Shown piece by piece: positions 45,241 through 53,822 of a DNA stretch of 64,000 nt (position 1 is its first letter; each line of letters opens with the position of its first letter). The DNA comes from Streptomyces sp. WAC 01529 (GTDB taxonomy: Bacteria > Actinomycetota > Actinomycetes > Streptomycetales > Streptomycetaceae), in assembly GCF_003945545.1 (NCBI RefSeq), contig NZ_CP029617.1, forward strand, positions 6,413,001 to 6,477,000, in the 5' to 3' direction. Both the position numbers and the translations under genes were made by a program. The notes beneath the pieces are model-generated. The model saw nothing but the letters and a program-made list of their open reading frames with translations, ran no database searches and was not told where the DNA came from.

Positions 45241-46440
45241 ATGGAGACTCCGGGGTCGCAGTCCTCTCTGCACCGGGCCAATCTGGAGCGGGTCGTACGA
45301 GCCGTACGCCTTGCCGGATCGCTCACGCAGGCGGAGATCGCGCGGACGACGGGCCTGTCGGCGGCGACGGTCTCCAATATCGTGCGGGAGCTGAAGGACG
45401 GCGGGACGGTCGAGGTCACGCCCACCTCGGCGGGGGGCAGGCGGGCCCGCAGCGTCTCGCTCAGCGGTGACGCCGGCATCGTCATCGGCGTCGACTTCGG
45501 CCACACCCACCTGCGCGTCGCCGTCGGCAACCTCGCCCACCAGGTGCTCGCCGAGGAGGCCGAGCCGCTGGACGTCGACGCGTCCGCCGCGCAGGGCTTC
45601 GACCGGGCCGAGCAGCTGGTCAGCAGGTTGATCGCGGCCACCGGAGTGGACCCCACGAAGATCGCGGGCGTGGGGCTCGGCGTGCCCGGGCCCATCGACG
45701 TGGAGTCCGGGACGCTCGGCTCGACCTCGATCCTGCCGGGCTGGACCGGCACCAAGCCCGCCGAGGAGCTGGGCGCCCGCCTCGGCGTGCCGGTGCACGT
45801 GGACAACGACGCCAACCTCGGCGCGCTCGGCGAGCTGGTCTGGGGCAGCGGCCGCGGGGTCAAGGACCTGGCGTACATCAAGGTCGCCAGCGGTGTCGGC
45901 GCGGGGCTCGTGATCAGCGGGCGGATCTACCGGGGGCCCGGCGGTACGGCGGGGGAGATCGGGCACATCACCCTGGACGAGTCCGGGCCGGTCTGCCGGT
46001 GCGGCAACCGCGGCTGCCTGGAGACCTTCACCGCCGCCCGCTATGTCCTGCCGCTGCTCCAGTCCAGCCACGGCACGGATCTGACCATGGAGCGCGTGGT
46101 GGGGCTCGCCCGGGACGGCGACCCGGGGTGCCGGCGCGTGATCGCCGACGTCGGGCGGCACATCGGCAGCGGCGTGGCCAATCTCTGCAACCTCCTCAAC
46201 CCCTCCCGGGTCGTCCTCGGCGGAGACCTCGCGGAAGCCGGTGAGCTGGTGCTCGGCCCGATCAGGGAGTCCGTCGGGCGGTACGCGATCCCGAGCGCGG
46301 CGCGTCAACTGACCGTGCTTCCCGGGGCCCTTGGCGGCCGCGCCGAGGTGCTCGGCGCGCTGGCCCTCGCCCTCAGCGAAATGGGTGATTCAACCCTTTT
46401 GGACGGATCGCTCCCCGCCGGGGCTCCTGTCTTCACTTAG
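45241..46440 (+). CDS. ROK-family transcriptional regulator, Rok7B7-type
   Basis: A 399-residue protein starting at ATG 45241 after GGTGGAAGAG. The N-terminal winged helix (SLTQAEIARTTGLSAATVSN; IVRELKDGGTVEV) is followed by the ROK sugar-kinase-like domain: IGVDFGHTHLRVAVGN, GVGLGVPGPIDVESG, VDNDANLGALGELVWG, GTAGEIGHITLDESGPVCRC and a zinc-type motif CRCGNRGCLE. In S. coelicolor the ROK regulator adjacent to xylFGH (Rok7B7) affects xylose uptake, carbon catabolite repression and antibiotic production. The same arrangement is seen here, so orthology is likely. Confidence 0.92.
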   Translation: METPGSQSSLHRANLERVVRAVRLAGSLTQAEIARTTGLSAATVSNIVRELKDGGTVEVTPTSAGGRRARSVSLSGDAGIVIGVDFGHTHLRVAVGNLAHQVLAEEAEPLDVDASAAQGFDRAEQLVSRLIAATGVDPTKIAGVGLGVPGPIDVESGTLGSTSILPGWTGTKPAEELGARLGVPVHVDNDANLGALGELVWGSGRGVKDLAYIKVASGVGAGLVISGRIYRGPGGTAGEIGHITLDESGPVCRCGNRGCLETFTAARYVLPLLQSSHGTDLTMERVVGLARDGDPGCRRVIADVGRHIGSGVANLCNLLNPSRVVLGGDLAEAGELVLGPIRESVGRYAIPSAARQLTVLPGALGGRAEVLGALALALSEMGDSTLLDGSLPAGAPVFT

Positions 46441-46467
46441 ATAACGCATGGCACCGTTGTCATCTCG

Positions 46468-46486
46468 TTAAGGATTTACTCCTTGA
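46468..46486. promoter_or_regulatory. Inverted repeat in the xylF promoter region
   Basis: TTAAGGA-TTTAC-TCCTTGA has 7-bp arms with one mismatch and lies 77 bp before xylF. It shares the half-site TCAAGGA with the site upstream of the ROK gene. Confidence 0.45.
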
Positions 46487-46562
46487 CGCTGGTGTGGCGG
46501 CCGAGTTGACTTCGAGCCACCTCGGCCGCAACGACGCGGCCTCGTCAGGGAGGCACCCCACC

Positions 46563-47660
46563 ATGAACGCAATGACGCGTCGCGTCGTCATAGGCACGGC
46601 CGCGGTTTCGATGGCACTGGCCATGACCGCGTGCGGCAAGGCCGGAGACGGCGAAGACAAGAGCAGCGGCGGCGACAGCAAGACCATCGGTCTGCTGCTC
46701 CCCGAGAACAAGACGACCCGGTACGAGACCTTCGACCGCCCCATTATGGAGGCGAAGATCAAGGAACTCTGCTCGGACTGCGAGATCAAGTACAACAACG
46801 CCGCTCAGGACATCGAGAACCAGAAGAAGCAGTTCGACGCCCTCATCACCCAGGGCGTCAAGGTGATCATTCTGGACGCCGTCGACTACAAGTCGACGAA
46901 GTCCTGGGTCGAGCGGGCCGACAAGCAGGGCGTGAAGGTCGTCGCGTACGACCGCCTCGCCGAGGGCCCCCTCGCCGCCTACGTCTCGTACGACAACGAG
47001 AAGATCGGCCGCCTCCAGGGCGGGGCCATGGTCAAGGCGCTCGGCGCCGAGGCCAAGGACGCCAACGTCGTCATGATCAACGGCTCGCCGACCGACCCGA
47101 ACGCCCCCTTCTTCAAGAAGGGCGCCCACTCGGTGCTCGACAAGAAGGTCAAGAAGATCGCGTACGAGCAGGACATCCCGGACTGGTCGCCCGACGAGGC
47201 GAACAAGAAGATGTCCTCCGCGATCGACAAGCTCGGCAAGGACGGCATCCAGGGCGTCTACGCCGCCAACGACGGCATGGCGGGCGGCGTGATCACCGCG
47301 CTGAAGCAGCGCGGCATCAAGGTCCCGGTCGGTGGCCAGGACGCCGAACTCGCGGGCGTGCAGCGCCTGTTGAGCGGCGACCAGGACTACACGATCTACA
47401 AGGAGATCAAGCCGGAGGCCGAGACCACCGCCGAGATCGCCGTGGCCCTGCTCAAGGGCAAGGCCATCGACGCCCTCACCGACCGCAAGGTCGACTCGCT
47501 CAGCGGCGACTTCAAGGGCATCCCGGCCAAGCTCTACGACGCGCAGGCGATCACCAAGAACGAGGTCGCCGACACGATCGTCAAGGACAAGGTCTACAAG
47601 GTCAGCGAGATCTGCACCGCCCAGTACAAGAAGGCGTGCGACGCGGTGGGCATCAAGTAA
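46563..47660 (+). CDS. xylF: XylF, xylose-type sugar-binding lipoprotein
   Basis: A 365-residue cluster-2 (ribose/xylose-type) binding protein. The ATG at 46563 follows AGGGAGG. It has a lipoprotein signal (VVIGTAAVSMALAMTACGK). The mature domain is of the Peripla_BP_4 type (SKTIGLLLPENKTTRYETFD; QFDALITQGVKVIILDAVDY; GVYAANDGMAGGVITALKQR; VPVGGQDAELAGVQRLLSGD). With XylG and XylH it would import D-xylose; synteny with rok7B7-xylFGH supports the call. A stem-loop follows before xylG. Confidence 0.9.
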   Translation: MNAMTRRVVIGTAAVSMALAMTACGKAGDGEDKSSGGDSKTIGLLLPENKTTRYETFDRPIMEAKIKELCSDCEIKYNNAAQDIENQKKQFDALITQGVKVIILDAVDYKSTKSWVERADKQGVKVVAYDRLAEGPLAAYVSYDNEKIGRLQGGAMVKALGAEAKDANVVMINGSPTDPNAPFFKKGAHSVLDKKVKKIAYEQDIPDWSPDEANKKMSSAIDKLGKDGIQGVYAANDGMAGGVITALKQRGIKVPVGGQDAELAGVQRLLSGDQDYTIYKEIKPEAETTAEIAVALLKGKAIDALTDRKVDSLSGDFKGIPAKLYDAQAITKNEVADTIVKDKVYKVSEICTAQYKKACDAVGIK

Positions 47661-47697
47661 CTCCCGCTCGCGGTAAAGCCGTTCGCACGAAGTGAAC

Positions 47698-47736
47698 TCC
47701 GGGGGGCGCTCGAGAGAGCGCTCCCTGGGGCCCGTG
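47698..47736 (+). promoter_or_regulatory. Intercistronic stem-loop between xylF and xylG
   Basis: GGGGGGCGCT and AGCGCTCCCTGG flank a short GAG-rich loop, giving an imperfect stem in the 145-bp gap after xylF. Such hairpins typically stabilise the binding-protein transcript and lower expression of the downstream ATPase and permease. Confidence 0.45.
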
Positions 47737-47805
47737 CCCTGTTGAGGGCACTGCTCTTGCTGCACCACCATTCCCCGCCCCCGGGCGGCGAAGGAGATGA
47801 TTCAC

Positions 47806-48597
47806 GTGTCCGCTACGCCCGTGCTGGCGTTGCGCGGGGTCTCCAAGCGGTTCGGCGCCGTCCAGGCGCTCACGGACGTAGACCTCGAAATCCACACCGG
47901 TGAGGTGGTCGCCCTGGTCGGCGACAACGGCGCCGGCAAGTCCACCCTCGTCAAGACGATCTCGGGCGTTCACCCGATCGACGACGGCACCATCGAGTGG
48001 GAGGGCCGCCCGGTCCGCATCGGCCGGCCGCACGACGCCCAGAACCTCGGCGTGGCCACCGTCTACCAGGACCTCGCCCTCTGCGACAACCTCGACGTCG
48101 TCGCCAACCTCTTCCTCGGCAGCGAGCTGAAGAGCGCCTCCGTCCTGGACGAGATCAAGATGGAGAAGCGGGCCAGGGAGCTGCTCGACACCCTCTCCAT
48201 CCGCATCCCCAGCGTCCGCATCCCCGTCGCGGCGCTCTCCGGCGGTCAGCGCCAGGTCGTCGCCATCGCCCGCGCGCTGGTCGGCGACCCCAAGGTCGTC
48301 ATCCTCGACGAGCCCACCGCGGCCCTCGGCGTCGAGCAGACCGCGCAGGTCCTCGACCTGGTGGAGCGGCTGCGCGAGCGCGGCCACGGCGTGATCCTCA
48401 TCAGCCACAACATGGCCGATGTGCGCGCCGTCGCGGACAAGGTCGCGGTGCTGCGGCTCGGCCGCAACAACGGCACGTTCTCCGTCGCCGACACCACCAA
48501 CGAAGAGGTCATCGCCGCGATCACCGGCGCCACGGACAACGCCGTGACCCGCCGCAAGGCGCGTACGGCCACGGCACCGAAGGAGGACGCGAAGTGA
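47806..48597 (+). CDS. xylG: XylG, sugar ABC transporter ATP-binding protein
   Basis: A 263-residue ATPase. GTG 47806 is preferred because AAGGAG lies 9 bases before it; the upstream ATG at 47797 is too close to that site. Walker A is GDNGAGKSTLVKTI, the signature motif is LSGGQRQVVAIARALVGDPK, Walker B is VVILDEPTAALG, and the switch His is in ILISHNMADV. It has one nucleotide-binding domain only, unlike E. coli XylG and RbsA which carry two, so it must act as a homodimer. The stop overlaps the xylH start (GTGA). Confidence 0.92.
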   Translation: MSATPVLALRGVSKRFGAVQALTDVDLEIHTGEVVALVGDNGAGKSTLVKTISGVHPIDDGTIEWEGRPVRIGRPHDAQNLGVATVYQDLALCDNLDVVANLFLGSELKSASVLDEIKMEKRARELLDTLSIRIPSVRIPVAALSGGQRQVVAIARALVGDPKVVILDEPTAALGVEQTAQVLDLVERLRERGHGVILISHNMADVRAVADKVAVLRLGRNNGTFSVADTTNEEVIAAITGATDNAVTRRKARTATAPKEDAK

Positions 48598-49898
48598 GCG
48601 ACCTCGCCAAGACCCCGACAAGCAAGAACTCCGGCGCCCCGGGCGACACCCCGCCCCCGGCGGCCCCGGTCCCCGCGGTCGACCCGCGCCTGCTCGTGCG
48701 CGAGGAGGGCCTGGCCGGCTACTGGAGCGAGTTCAAGCGCAAGATGCGCGGCGGTGAGCTGGGCTCGCTGCCCGTCGTCATCGGCCTGATCGTCATCGCG
48801 GTCGTCTTCCAGCTGAAGAACGACCACTTCCTGGACGCGAGCAGCCTCGCGAACATCGCGGTCTTCACCTCCGGCCTCGGCATCATGGCCGTCGGCATCG
48901 TCTTCGTCCTGCTGCTCGGCGAGATCGACCTCTCGGTCGGCTCGGTCGCCGGTATGGGCGCGGCGGTCTGGGCCGTGCTGAGCGTCACCCACGACCTGAA
49001 CGACTGGCTCGCCGTCGTCATGGCCGTCCTGGCCGGCCTGGTCATCGGCGCCGTCCACGGATTCTTCTTCGCCAAGATCGGCGTGCCCGCCTTCGTGGTC
49101 ACCCTGGCGGGCTTCCTCGGCTGGAGCGGTCTGCAGATCTGGCTGATGGGCGGCGAGGGCAGCATCAACACGCCCGAGGGCAGCGTCGTCGAGGACCTGA
49201 CCGGGCACTTCTTCGCGGAGAAGGGCGCGGCCTACGGTCTCGCCGCCGTCGCGATCCTCGCCTACGCCGCCTCCCTGCTGCTCGACAGCAAGCGCCGCAA
49301 GGCCGCGGGGCTGCCCTCGCGCCCGGTCAGCGAGATCGTGCTGCGCACGGTCGTCGTCGCCGTCCTCGCGGGCGGTGCCGCGTACGTCCTGAACGAGCCG
49401 GCCGGAGCCCGCGGCCTGCCGCTGGCCCTGGTGCTCTTCCTCGCCGTGCTGGTGATCGCGGACTTCGTGGCGCGGCGCACCACCTTCGGCCGCCAGGTCT
49501 TCGCGGTCGGCGGCAACGCCGAGGCGGCGCGCCGGGCCGGTATCAACGTCGACCGGGTCCGGATCATCGTCTTCGCGGTCTCCGGGATGCTGGCGGCCTT
49601 CGGCGGCCTGTTCATCGCGAGCCTGTCCGGCGGTGCCACGAAGAGCCTGGGCGGCGGCAACACGCTGATGATGGTGATCGCGGCGGCCGTCATCGGCGGG
49701 ACGAGCCTCTTCGGCGGGCGCGGCAAGGTGTGGTCCGCGCTGCTCGGCATGCTGGTGATCCAGTCCATTCAGCAGGGGCTGAATCTGCTCGGTATGGCCA
49801 GTGAGATCCAGTACATGATCACGGGGGCGGTTCTCCTTGCTGCCGTGGTCATTGACTCTGTTTCGCGGCGTACGCAGAAGTCCGCGGGGCGCGCGTAG
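48594..49898 (+). CDS. xylH: XylH, sugar ABC transporter permease
   Basis: A 434-residue BPD_transp_2 permease starting at GTG 48594 with AAGGAGG 7 bases upstream, translationally coupled to xylG. A Pro-rich cytoplasmic N-terminus (about 1-60) is followed by about ten membrane segments. Family signatures are LLGEIDLSVGSVAGMGAAVW, GVPAFVVTLAGFLGWSGLQI, RQVFAVGGNAEAARRAGINV and TSLFGGRGKVWSALLGMLVI. It is the last gene of the xyl operon. Confidence 0.93.
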   Translation: MSDLAKTPTSKNSGAPGDTPPPAAPVPAVDPRLLVREEGLAGYWSEFKRKMRGGELGSLPVVIGLIVIAVVFQLKNDHFLDASSLANIAVFTSGLGIMAVGIVFVLLLGEIDLSVGSVAGMGAAVWAVLSVTHDLNDWLAVVMAVLAGLVIGAVHGFFFAKIGVPAFVVTLAGFLGWSGLQIWLMGGEGSINTPEGSVVEDLTGHFFAEKGAAYGLAAVAILAYAASLLLDSKRRKAAGLPSRPVSEIVLRTVVVAVLAGGAAYVLNEPAGARGLPLALVLFLAVLVIADFVARRTTFGRQVFAVGGNAEAARRAGINVDRVRIIVFAVSGMLAAFGGLFIASLSGGATKSLGGGNTLMMVIAAAVIGGTSLFGGRGKVWSALLGMLVIQSIQQGLNLLGMASEIQYMITGAVLLAAVVIDSVSRRTQKSAGRA

Positions 49899-49942
49899 CG
49901 GTCCCCTGGGCGGGTGGGGGGTGCGTTTTCGGCCGCGGGTTC

Positions 49943-49975
49943 GTCGTGGCTGATCGCGCAGTTCCCCGCGCCCCT
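49943..49975. repeat. Dispersed Streptomyces intergenic repeat, copy 2
   Basis: It matches 16866-16898 at 32 of 33 positions (one G/A difference). It lies 44 bp after the xylH stop, just before a terminator hairpin, like copy 1 which also sits at a gene 3' end. Confidence 0.7.
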
Positions 49976-50007
49976 GACGGGGCCCTGACGGGCCCCTTAG
50001 GGGGTTT

Positions 50008-50036
50008 CCCCCGCGTCCCTCTTAGGGGCGCGGGGG
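50008..50036 (+). terminator. Terminator after xylH
   Basis: CCCCCGCGTCCCT (50008-50020) pairs with AGGGGCGCGGGGG (50024-50036) over 13 bp with one G-U pair and a 3-nt loop, followed by GGTCTTTG. It ends the xyl operon before dxs. Confidence 0.8.
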
Positions 50037-50154
50037 GTCTTTGTGTGCGCCGGGAGCGGCTCCCCGGGCGCGGGGCGTGGTGGCGGAACATTAGACTCGA
50101 CAGACCCGGCAACGCTCGAACAGCACATCTCAGCTCTACTGCAAGGAGGCACGG

Positions 50155-52086
50155 GTGCCGCTGCTGAACCGCATCACGGGACCGCGCGATCTTGACCGGC
50201 TCAGTCCCGAGGAGCTGAACCAGCTGGCCGGAGAGATCCGCGGCTTCCTCGTGGAGGCAGTCTCCAAGACCGGCGGCCACCTCGGCCCCAACCTCGGCGT
50301 GGTCGAGCTGACCATCGCCCTGCACCGCGTCTTCGAGTCGCCCAAGGACAAGGTCCTCTTCGACACCGGCCACCAGAGCTATGTGCACAAGCTGCTCACC
50401 GGCCGCCAGGACTTCGGCAACCTGCGCGGCAAGGGCGGCCTGTCCGGCTACCCCTCGCGCGCCGAGTCCGACCACGACGTGATCGAGAACAGCCACGCCT
50501 CCACGGTCCTCGGCTGGGCCGACGGCCTCGCCAAGGCCAATGAGGTGCGCGCCAAGGACGACCACGTCGTCGCCGTCATCGGTGACGGCGCGCTCACCGG
50601 CGGCATGGCCTGGGAGGCGCTGAACAACATCGCGGCCGCCAAGGACCGCCCGCTGGTGATCGTCGTCAATGACAACGAGCGTTCGTACGCTCCCACGATC
50701 GGCGGGCTCGCCAACCACCTGGCGACCCTGCGCACGACCGACGGCTACGAGCGGTTCCTGGCCCGTGGGAAGGACATCCTGGAGCGCACGCCGGTCGTCG
50801 GCAGGCCGCTCTACGAGACGCTGCACGGCGCCAAGAAGGGCCTGAAGGACTTCATCGCCCCGCAGGGCATGTTCGAGGACCTCGGCCTGAAGTACGTCGG
50901 CCCGATCGACGGCCACGACATCGAGGCCCTGGAGTCCGCGCTCCAGCGCGCCAAGCGCTTCGGCGGCCCGGTCATCGTGCACTGCATCACCGAGAAGGGC
51001 CGCGGCTACAAGCCCGCCGAGGAGGACGAGGCCGACCACTTCCACGGCATCGGCCCGATCCACCCCGACACCGGGCTGCCCATCGCGGCGGGCGGCATGG
51101 ACTGGACGTCCGTGTTCGGCGAGGAGATGGTCAAGCTCGGCCACGAGCGCGAGGACATCGTCGCCATCACGGCCGCCATGCTCCAGCCCGTCGGCCTGGC
51201 CAAGTTCGCCAAGGCCTTCCCCGACCGGGTCTACGACGTCGGCATCGCCGAGCAGCACGCCGCCGTCTCCGCGGCCGGCCTCGCCACCGGCGGCCTGCAC
51301 CCCGTCTTCGCCGTGTACGCGACCTTCCTCAACCGCGCCTTCGACCAGCTCCTGATGGACGTGGCCCTGCACAAGTGCGGCGTCACCTTCGTCCTGGACC
51401 GGGCGGGCGTCACCGGCACGGACGGCGCCTCGCACAACGGCATGTGGGACATGTCGATCCTCCAGTGCGTGCCGACCCTGCGGATCGCCGCCCCGCGCGA
51501 CGCCGACCAGGTCCGCCTCCAGCTGCGCGAGGCCGTCGAGGTCGACGACGCCCCGACCGTCGTGCGCTACTCCAAGGGCGCGGTCGGCCCGGCCGTCAAG
51601 GCCGTCGGCACGGTCGGCGCCATGGACGTGCTGCGCCGGGCGAACACCGGCCGCCCGGACGTCCTGCTCGTCTCCGTGGGTGCGCTCGCCCCGATGTGCC
51701 TGGAGATCGCGGACCTGCTGAACAACCAGGGCATCACCACGACCGTCGTCGACCCCCGCTGGGTCAAGCCGGTCGACGAGGCGATGGCGCCGCTCGCCGA
51801 GAAGCACCGCGTCGTCGTCACCGTGGAGGACAACTCCCGCGCGGGCGGCGTCGGTTCGGCGATCGCCCAGGCCCTGCGCGACGCGGGCGTGGATGTGCCG
51901 CTGCGTGACTTCGGCATCCCGCCGCGCTTCCTGGACCACGCGTCCCGCAAGGAGATCATGGCCGAGATCGGACTGACCGCGCCGGACATCGCTCGCCAGG
52001 TCACCGGTCTGGTCGCCAAGCTGGACGGCAGGTTCGAGCGCGACACGGCCGCGGCCGTGGAGTCCGTGGAGCCCGCCCGCGACTGA
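50155..52086 (+). CDS. dxs: 1-deoxy-D-xylulose-5-phosphate synthase
   Basis: A 643-residue thiamine-diphosphate enzyme condensing pyruvate and glyceraldehyde 3-phosphate at the start of the MEP isoprenoid pathway. The GTG at 50155 has AAGGAGG 8 bases upstream. Motifs: TGGHLGPNLGVVELTIALHR with the His-rich entry, the ThDP motif GDGALTGGMAWEALNNI ... VVNDNERSYAPTIGG, then the central YDVGIAEQHAAVSAAG with the catalytic Glu, and RAGVTGTDGASHNGMWDMS. It is full length. Streptomyces often carry more than one dxs; the position after xylFGH matches the second dxs of S. coelicolor as I recall it. Confidence 0.97.
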   Translation: MPLLNRITGPRDLDRLSPEELNQLAGEIRGFLVEAVSKTGGHLGPNLGVVELTIALHRVFESPKDKVLFDTGHQSYVHKLLTGRQDFGNLRGKGGLSGYPSRAESDHDVIENSHASTVLGWADGLAKANEVRAKDDHVVAVIGDGALTGGMAWEALNNIAAAKDRPLVIVVNDNERSYAPTIGGLANHLATLRTTDGYERFLARGKDILERTPVVGRPLYETLHGAKKGLKDFIAPQGMFEDLGLKYVGPIDGHDIEALESALQRAKRFGGPVIVHCITEKGRGYKPAEEDEADHFHGIGPIHPDTGLPIAAGGMDWTSVFGEEMVKLGHEREDIVAITAAMLQPVGLAKFAKAFPDRVYDVGIAEQHAAVSAAGLATGGLHPVFAVYATFLNRAFDQLLMDVALHKCGVTFVLDRAGVTGTDGASHNGMWDMSILQCVPTLRIAAPRDADQVRLQLREAVEVDDAPTVVRYSKGAVGPAVKAVGTVGAMDVLRRANTGRPDVLLVSVGALAPMCLEIADLLNNQGITTTVVDPRWVKPVDEAMAPLAEKHRVVVTVEDNSRAGGVGSAIAQALRDAGVDVPLRDFGIPPRFLDHASRKEIMAEIGLTAPDIARQVTGLVAKLDGRFERDTAAAVESVEPARD

Positions 52087-52104
52087 CGTCAACCGACACG
52101 GCCG

Positions 52105-52149
52105 ATGGGCCGGTTCCGGCACCCTGTACGGGTGGTGGGACCGGCCCAT
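52105..52149 (+). terminator. Terminator after dxs
   Basis: ATGGGCCGGTTCC (52105-52117) pairs with GGGACCGGCCCAT (52137-52149) over 13 bp with one G-U pair; the loop contains a second small stem. It lies 19 bp after the stop. Confidence 0.75.
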
Positions 52150-52244
52150 TCGCGTGAATAGGGCCGTGCCGGGCGGTGCGGGATGCGCGGCCTCTCGATC
52201 ATGTCGGGGACGACAAGCGTGGAGGCAAGCGTGGAGGTTCACCC

Positions 52245-53747
52245 GTGACAAGCACCCTGTTCCGAACAAAGAGCGTCGAGCAGTCCATCCAGGACACCGA
52301 GGAGCCGGAGCACGCGCTCAAGAAGTCGCTCTCCGCCCTCGACCTCACGGTCTTCGGCGTCGGTGTCATCATCGGCACCGGCATCTTCGTCCTGACGGGG
52401 AAGGTGGCCAAGGAGACCGCGGGGCCCGCCACCGCGCTCGCCTTCGTCGTCGCGGGCGTCGTCTGCGCGCTCGCGGCCCTCTGCTACGCGGAGTTCGCCT
52501 CGACCGTGCCGGTCGCCGGATCCGCGTACACCTTCTCCTACGCCTCACTGGGCGAGCTGCCCGCCTGGATCATCGGCTGGGACCTCGTGCTCGAATTCGC
52601 GCTCGGCACCGCCGTGGTCGCCGTCGGCTGGTCCGGCTATGTGCGGTCGCTGATGGACAACGCGGGCTGGCATCTGCCGGAGACGCTCACCGGGCCCGAC
52701 GCCGCCGAGGGCTTCGGCTTCGACATCCTCGCCTTCGCCCTGGTGCTCGTCCTCACGGTCATCCTCGTCCTCGGCATGAAGCTCTCCGCGCGGGTGACCA
52801 CGGTCGTCGTGGCCATCAAGGTGGCCGTCGTCCTGATCGTCATCATCGCGGGCGCCTTCTTCATCAAGGCCGACAACTACAAGCCGTTCATCCCCAAGGC
52901 GCAGGACGTGCCGCCGGGCGACAGCATCCAGTCGCCGCTGATCCAGCTGATGTTCGGGTACGCGCCCACCAACTTCGGCGTGCTCGGCATCTTCACGGCC
53001 GCCTCGGTCGTCTTCTTCGCCTTCATCGGCTTCGACATCGTGGCCACCGCCGCCGAGGAGACCAAGCTGCCGCAGCGCGACATGCCGCGCGGCATCCTCG
53101 GCTCCCTGCTCATCTGCACGGTCCTGTACGTCGCCGTGTCGATCGTCGTCACCGGCATGCAGCACTACAGCGAACTCTCCGTGGACGCGCCACTGGCCGA
53201 CGCCTTCAAGGCCACCGGGCACCCCTTCTACGCGGGCATCATCAGCTTCGGCGCCGCCGTCGGCCTCACCACCGTCTGCATGATCCTGCTGCTCGGCCAG
53301 ACCCGCGTCTTCTTCGCGATGAGCAGGGACGGACTGCTGCCCCGCTTCTTCTCCCACGTCCACCCGAAGTACAAGACGCCGCACCGCCCGACCATCCTGC
53401 TCGGCGTGCTCATCGCCATCCTCGCGGGCTTCACCAGCCTCAACGAACTCGCCGAACTGGTGAACATCGGCACGCTCTTCGCCTTCGTCGTCGTCGCCCT
53501 GAGCGTCCTCATCCTGCGCCGCACCCGCCCCGACCTGCACCGCGCCTTCCGCACCCCGCTGGTGCCCCTGGTGCCGATCCTCTCGGTGGCGGCCTCGGTG
53601 TGGCTGATGCTGAACCTGCCCGCCGAGACGTGGATGCGGTTCGGCATCTGGATGGCGCTCGGCTTCGTCGTCTACTTCGCGTACGGGCGCTCGCACAGCC
53701 AGTTGGGCCGACGCGGCAAGCAGCTCTCCGCCGACGACGCACGGTAG
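52245..53747 (+). CDS. APC-superfamily amino acid permease (cationic amino acid transporter-like)
   Basis: A 500-residue permease starting at GTG 52245, with GGAGG 7 bases upstream. About twelve to thirteen membrane segments. The first segment carries the APC substrate loop (TVFGVGVIIGTGIFVLTGKV), followed by AKETAGPATALAFVVAGVVC and PVAGSAYTFSYASLGELPAW. Transmembrane 6-8 regions include FFAFIGFDIVATAAEETKLP and a long QTRVFFAMSRDGLLPRFFSH loop. This is the CAT/YfnA-like branch. The substrate is probably an amino acid taken up by proton symport. Confidence 0.92.
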   Translation: MTSTLFRTKSVEQSIQDTEEPEHALKKSLSALDLTVFGVGVIIGTGIFVLTGKVAKETAGPATALAFVVAGVVCALAALCYAEFASTVPVAGSAYTFSYASLGELPAWIIGWDLVLEFALGTAVVAVGWSGYVRSLMDNAGWHLPETLTGPDAAEGFGFDILAFALVLVLTVILVLGMKLSARVTTVVVAIKVAVVLIVIIAGAFFIKADNYKPFIPKAQDVPPGDSIQSPLIQLMFGYAPTNFGVLGIFTAASVVFFAFIGFDIVATAAEETKLPQRDMPRGILGSLLICTVLYVAVSIVVTGMQHYSELSVDAPLADAFKATGHPFYAGIISFGAAVGLTTVCMILLLGQTRVFFAMSRDGLLPRFFSHVHPKYKTPHRPTILLGVLIAILAGFTSLNELAELVNIGTLFAFVVVALSVLILRRTRPDLHRAFRTPLVPLVPILSVAASVWLMLNLPAETWMRFGIWMALGFVVYFAYGRSHSQLGRRGKQLSADDAR

Positions 53748-53775
53748 TCACCCGCCGTTCGGCAGGCATTCCTCC

Positions 53776-53817
53776 CCGGCCCCGTATGTCCCGATCCATT
53801 CGGAACTGCGGGGCCGG
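53776..53817 (+). terminator. Terminator after the amino acid permease
   Basis: CCGGCCCCG (53776-53784) pairs with CGGGGCCGG (53809-53817), 9 bp with a 24-nt loop, immediately upstream of the next gene's start. Confidence 0.55.
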
Positions 53818-53822
53818 ATAGC

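Noticed and set aside
49849..52269. Long leftward open frame opposite dxs
   Set aside because: A mirror of a highly conserved enzyme; low-complexity Val/Gly/Asp/Ala/Arg composition is typical of antisense frames in GC-rich DNA.
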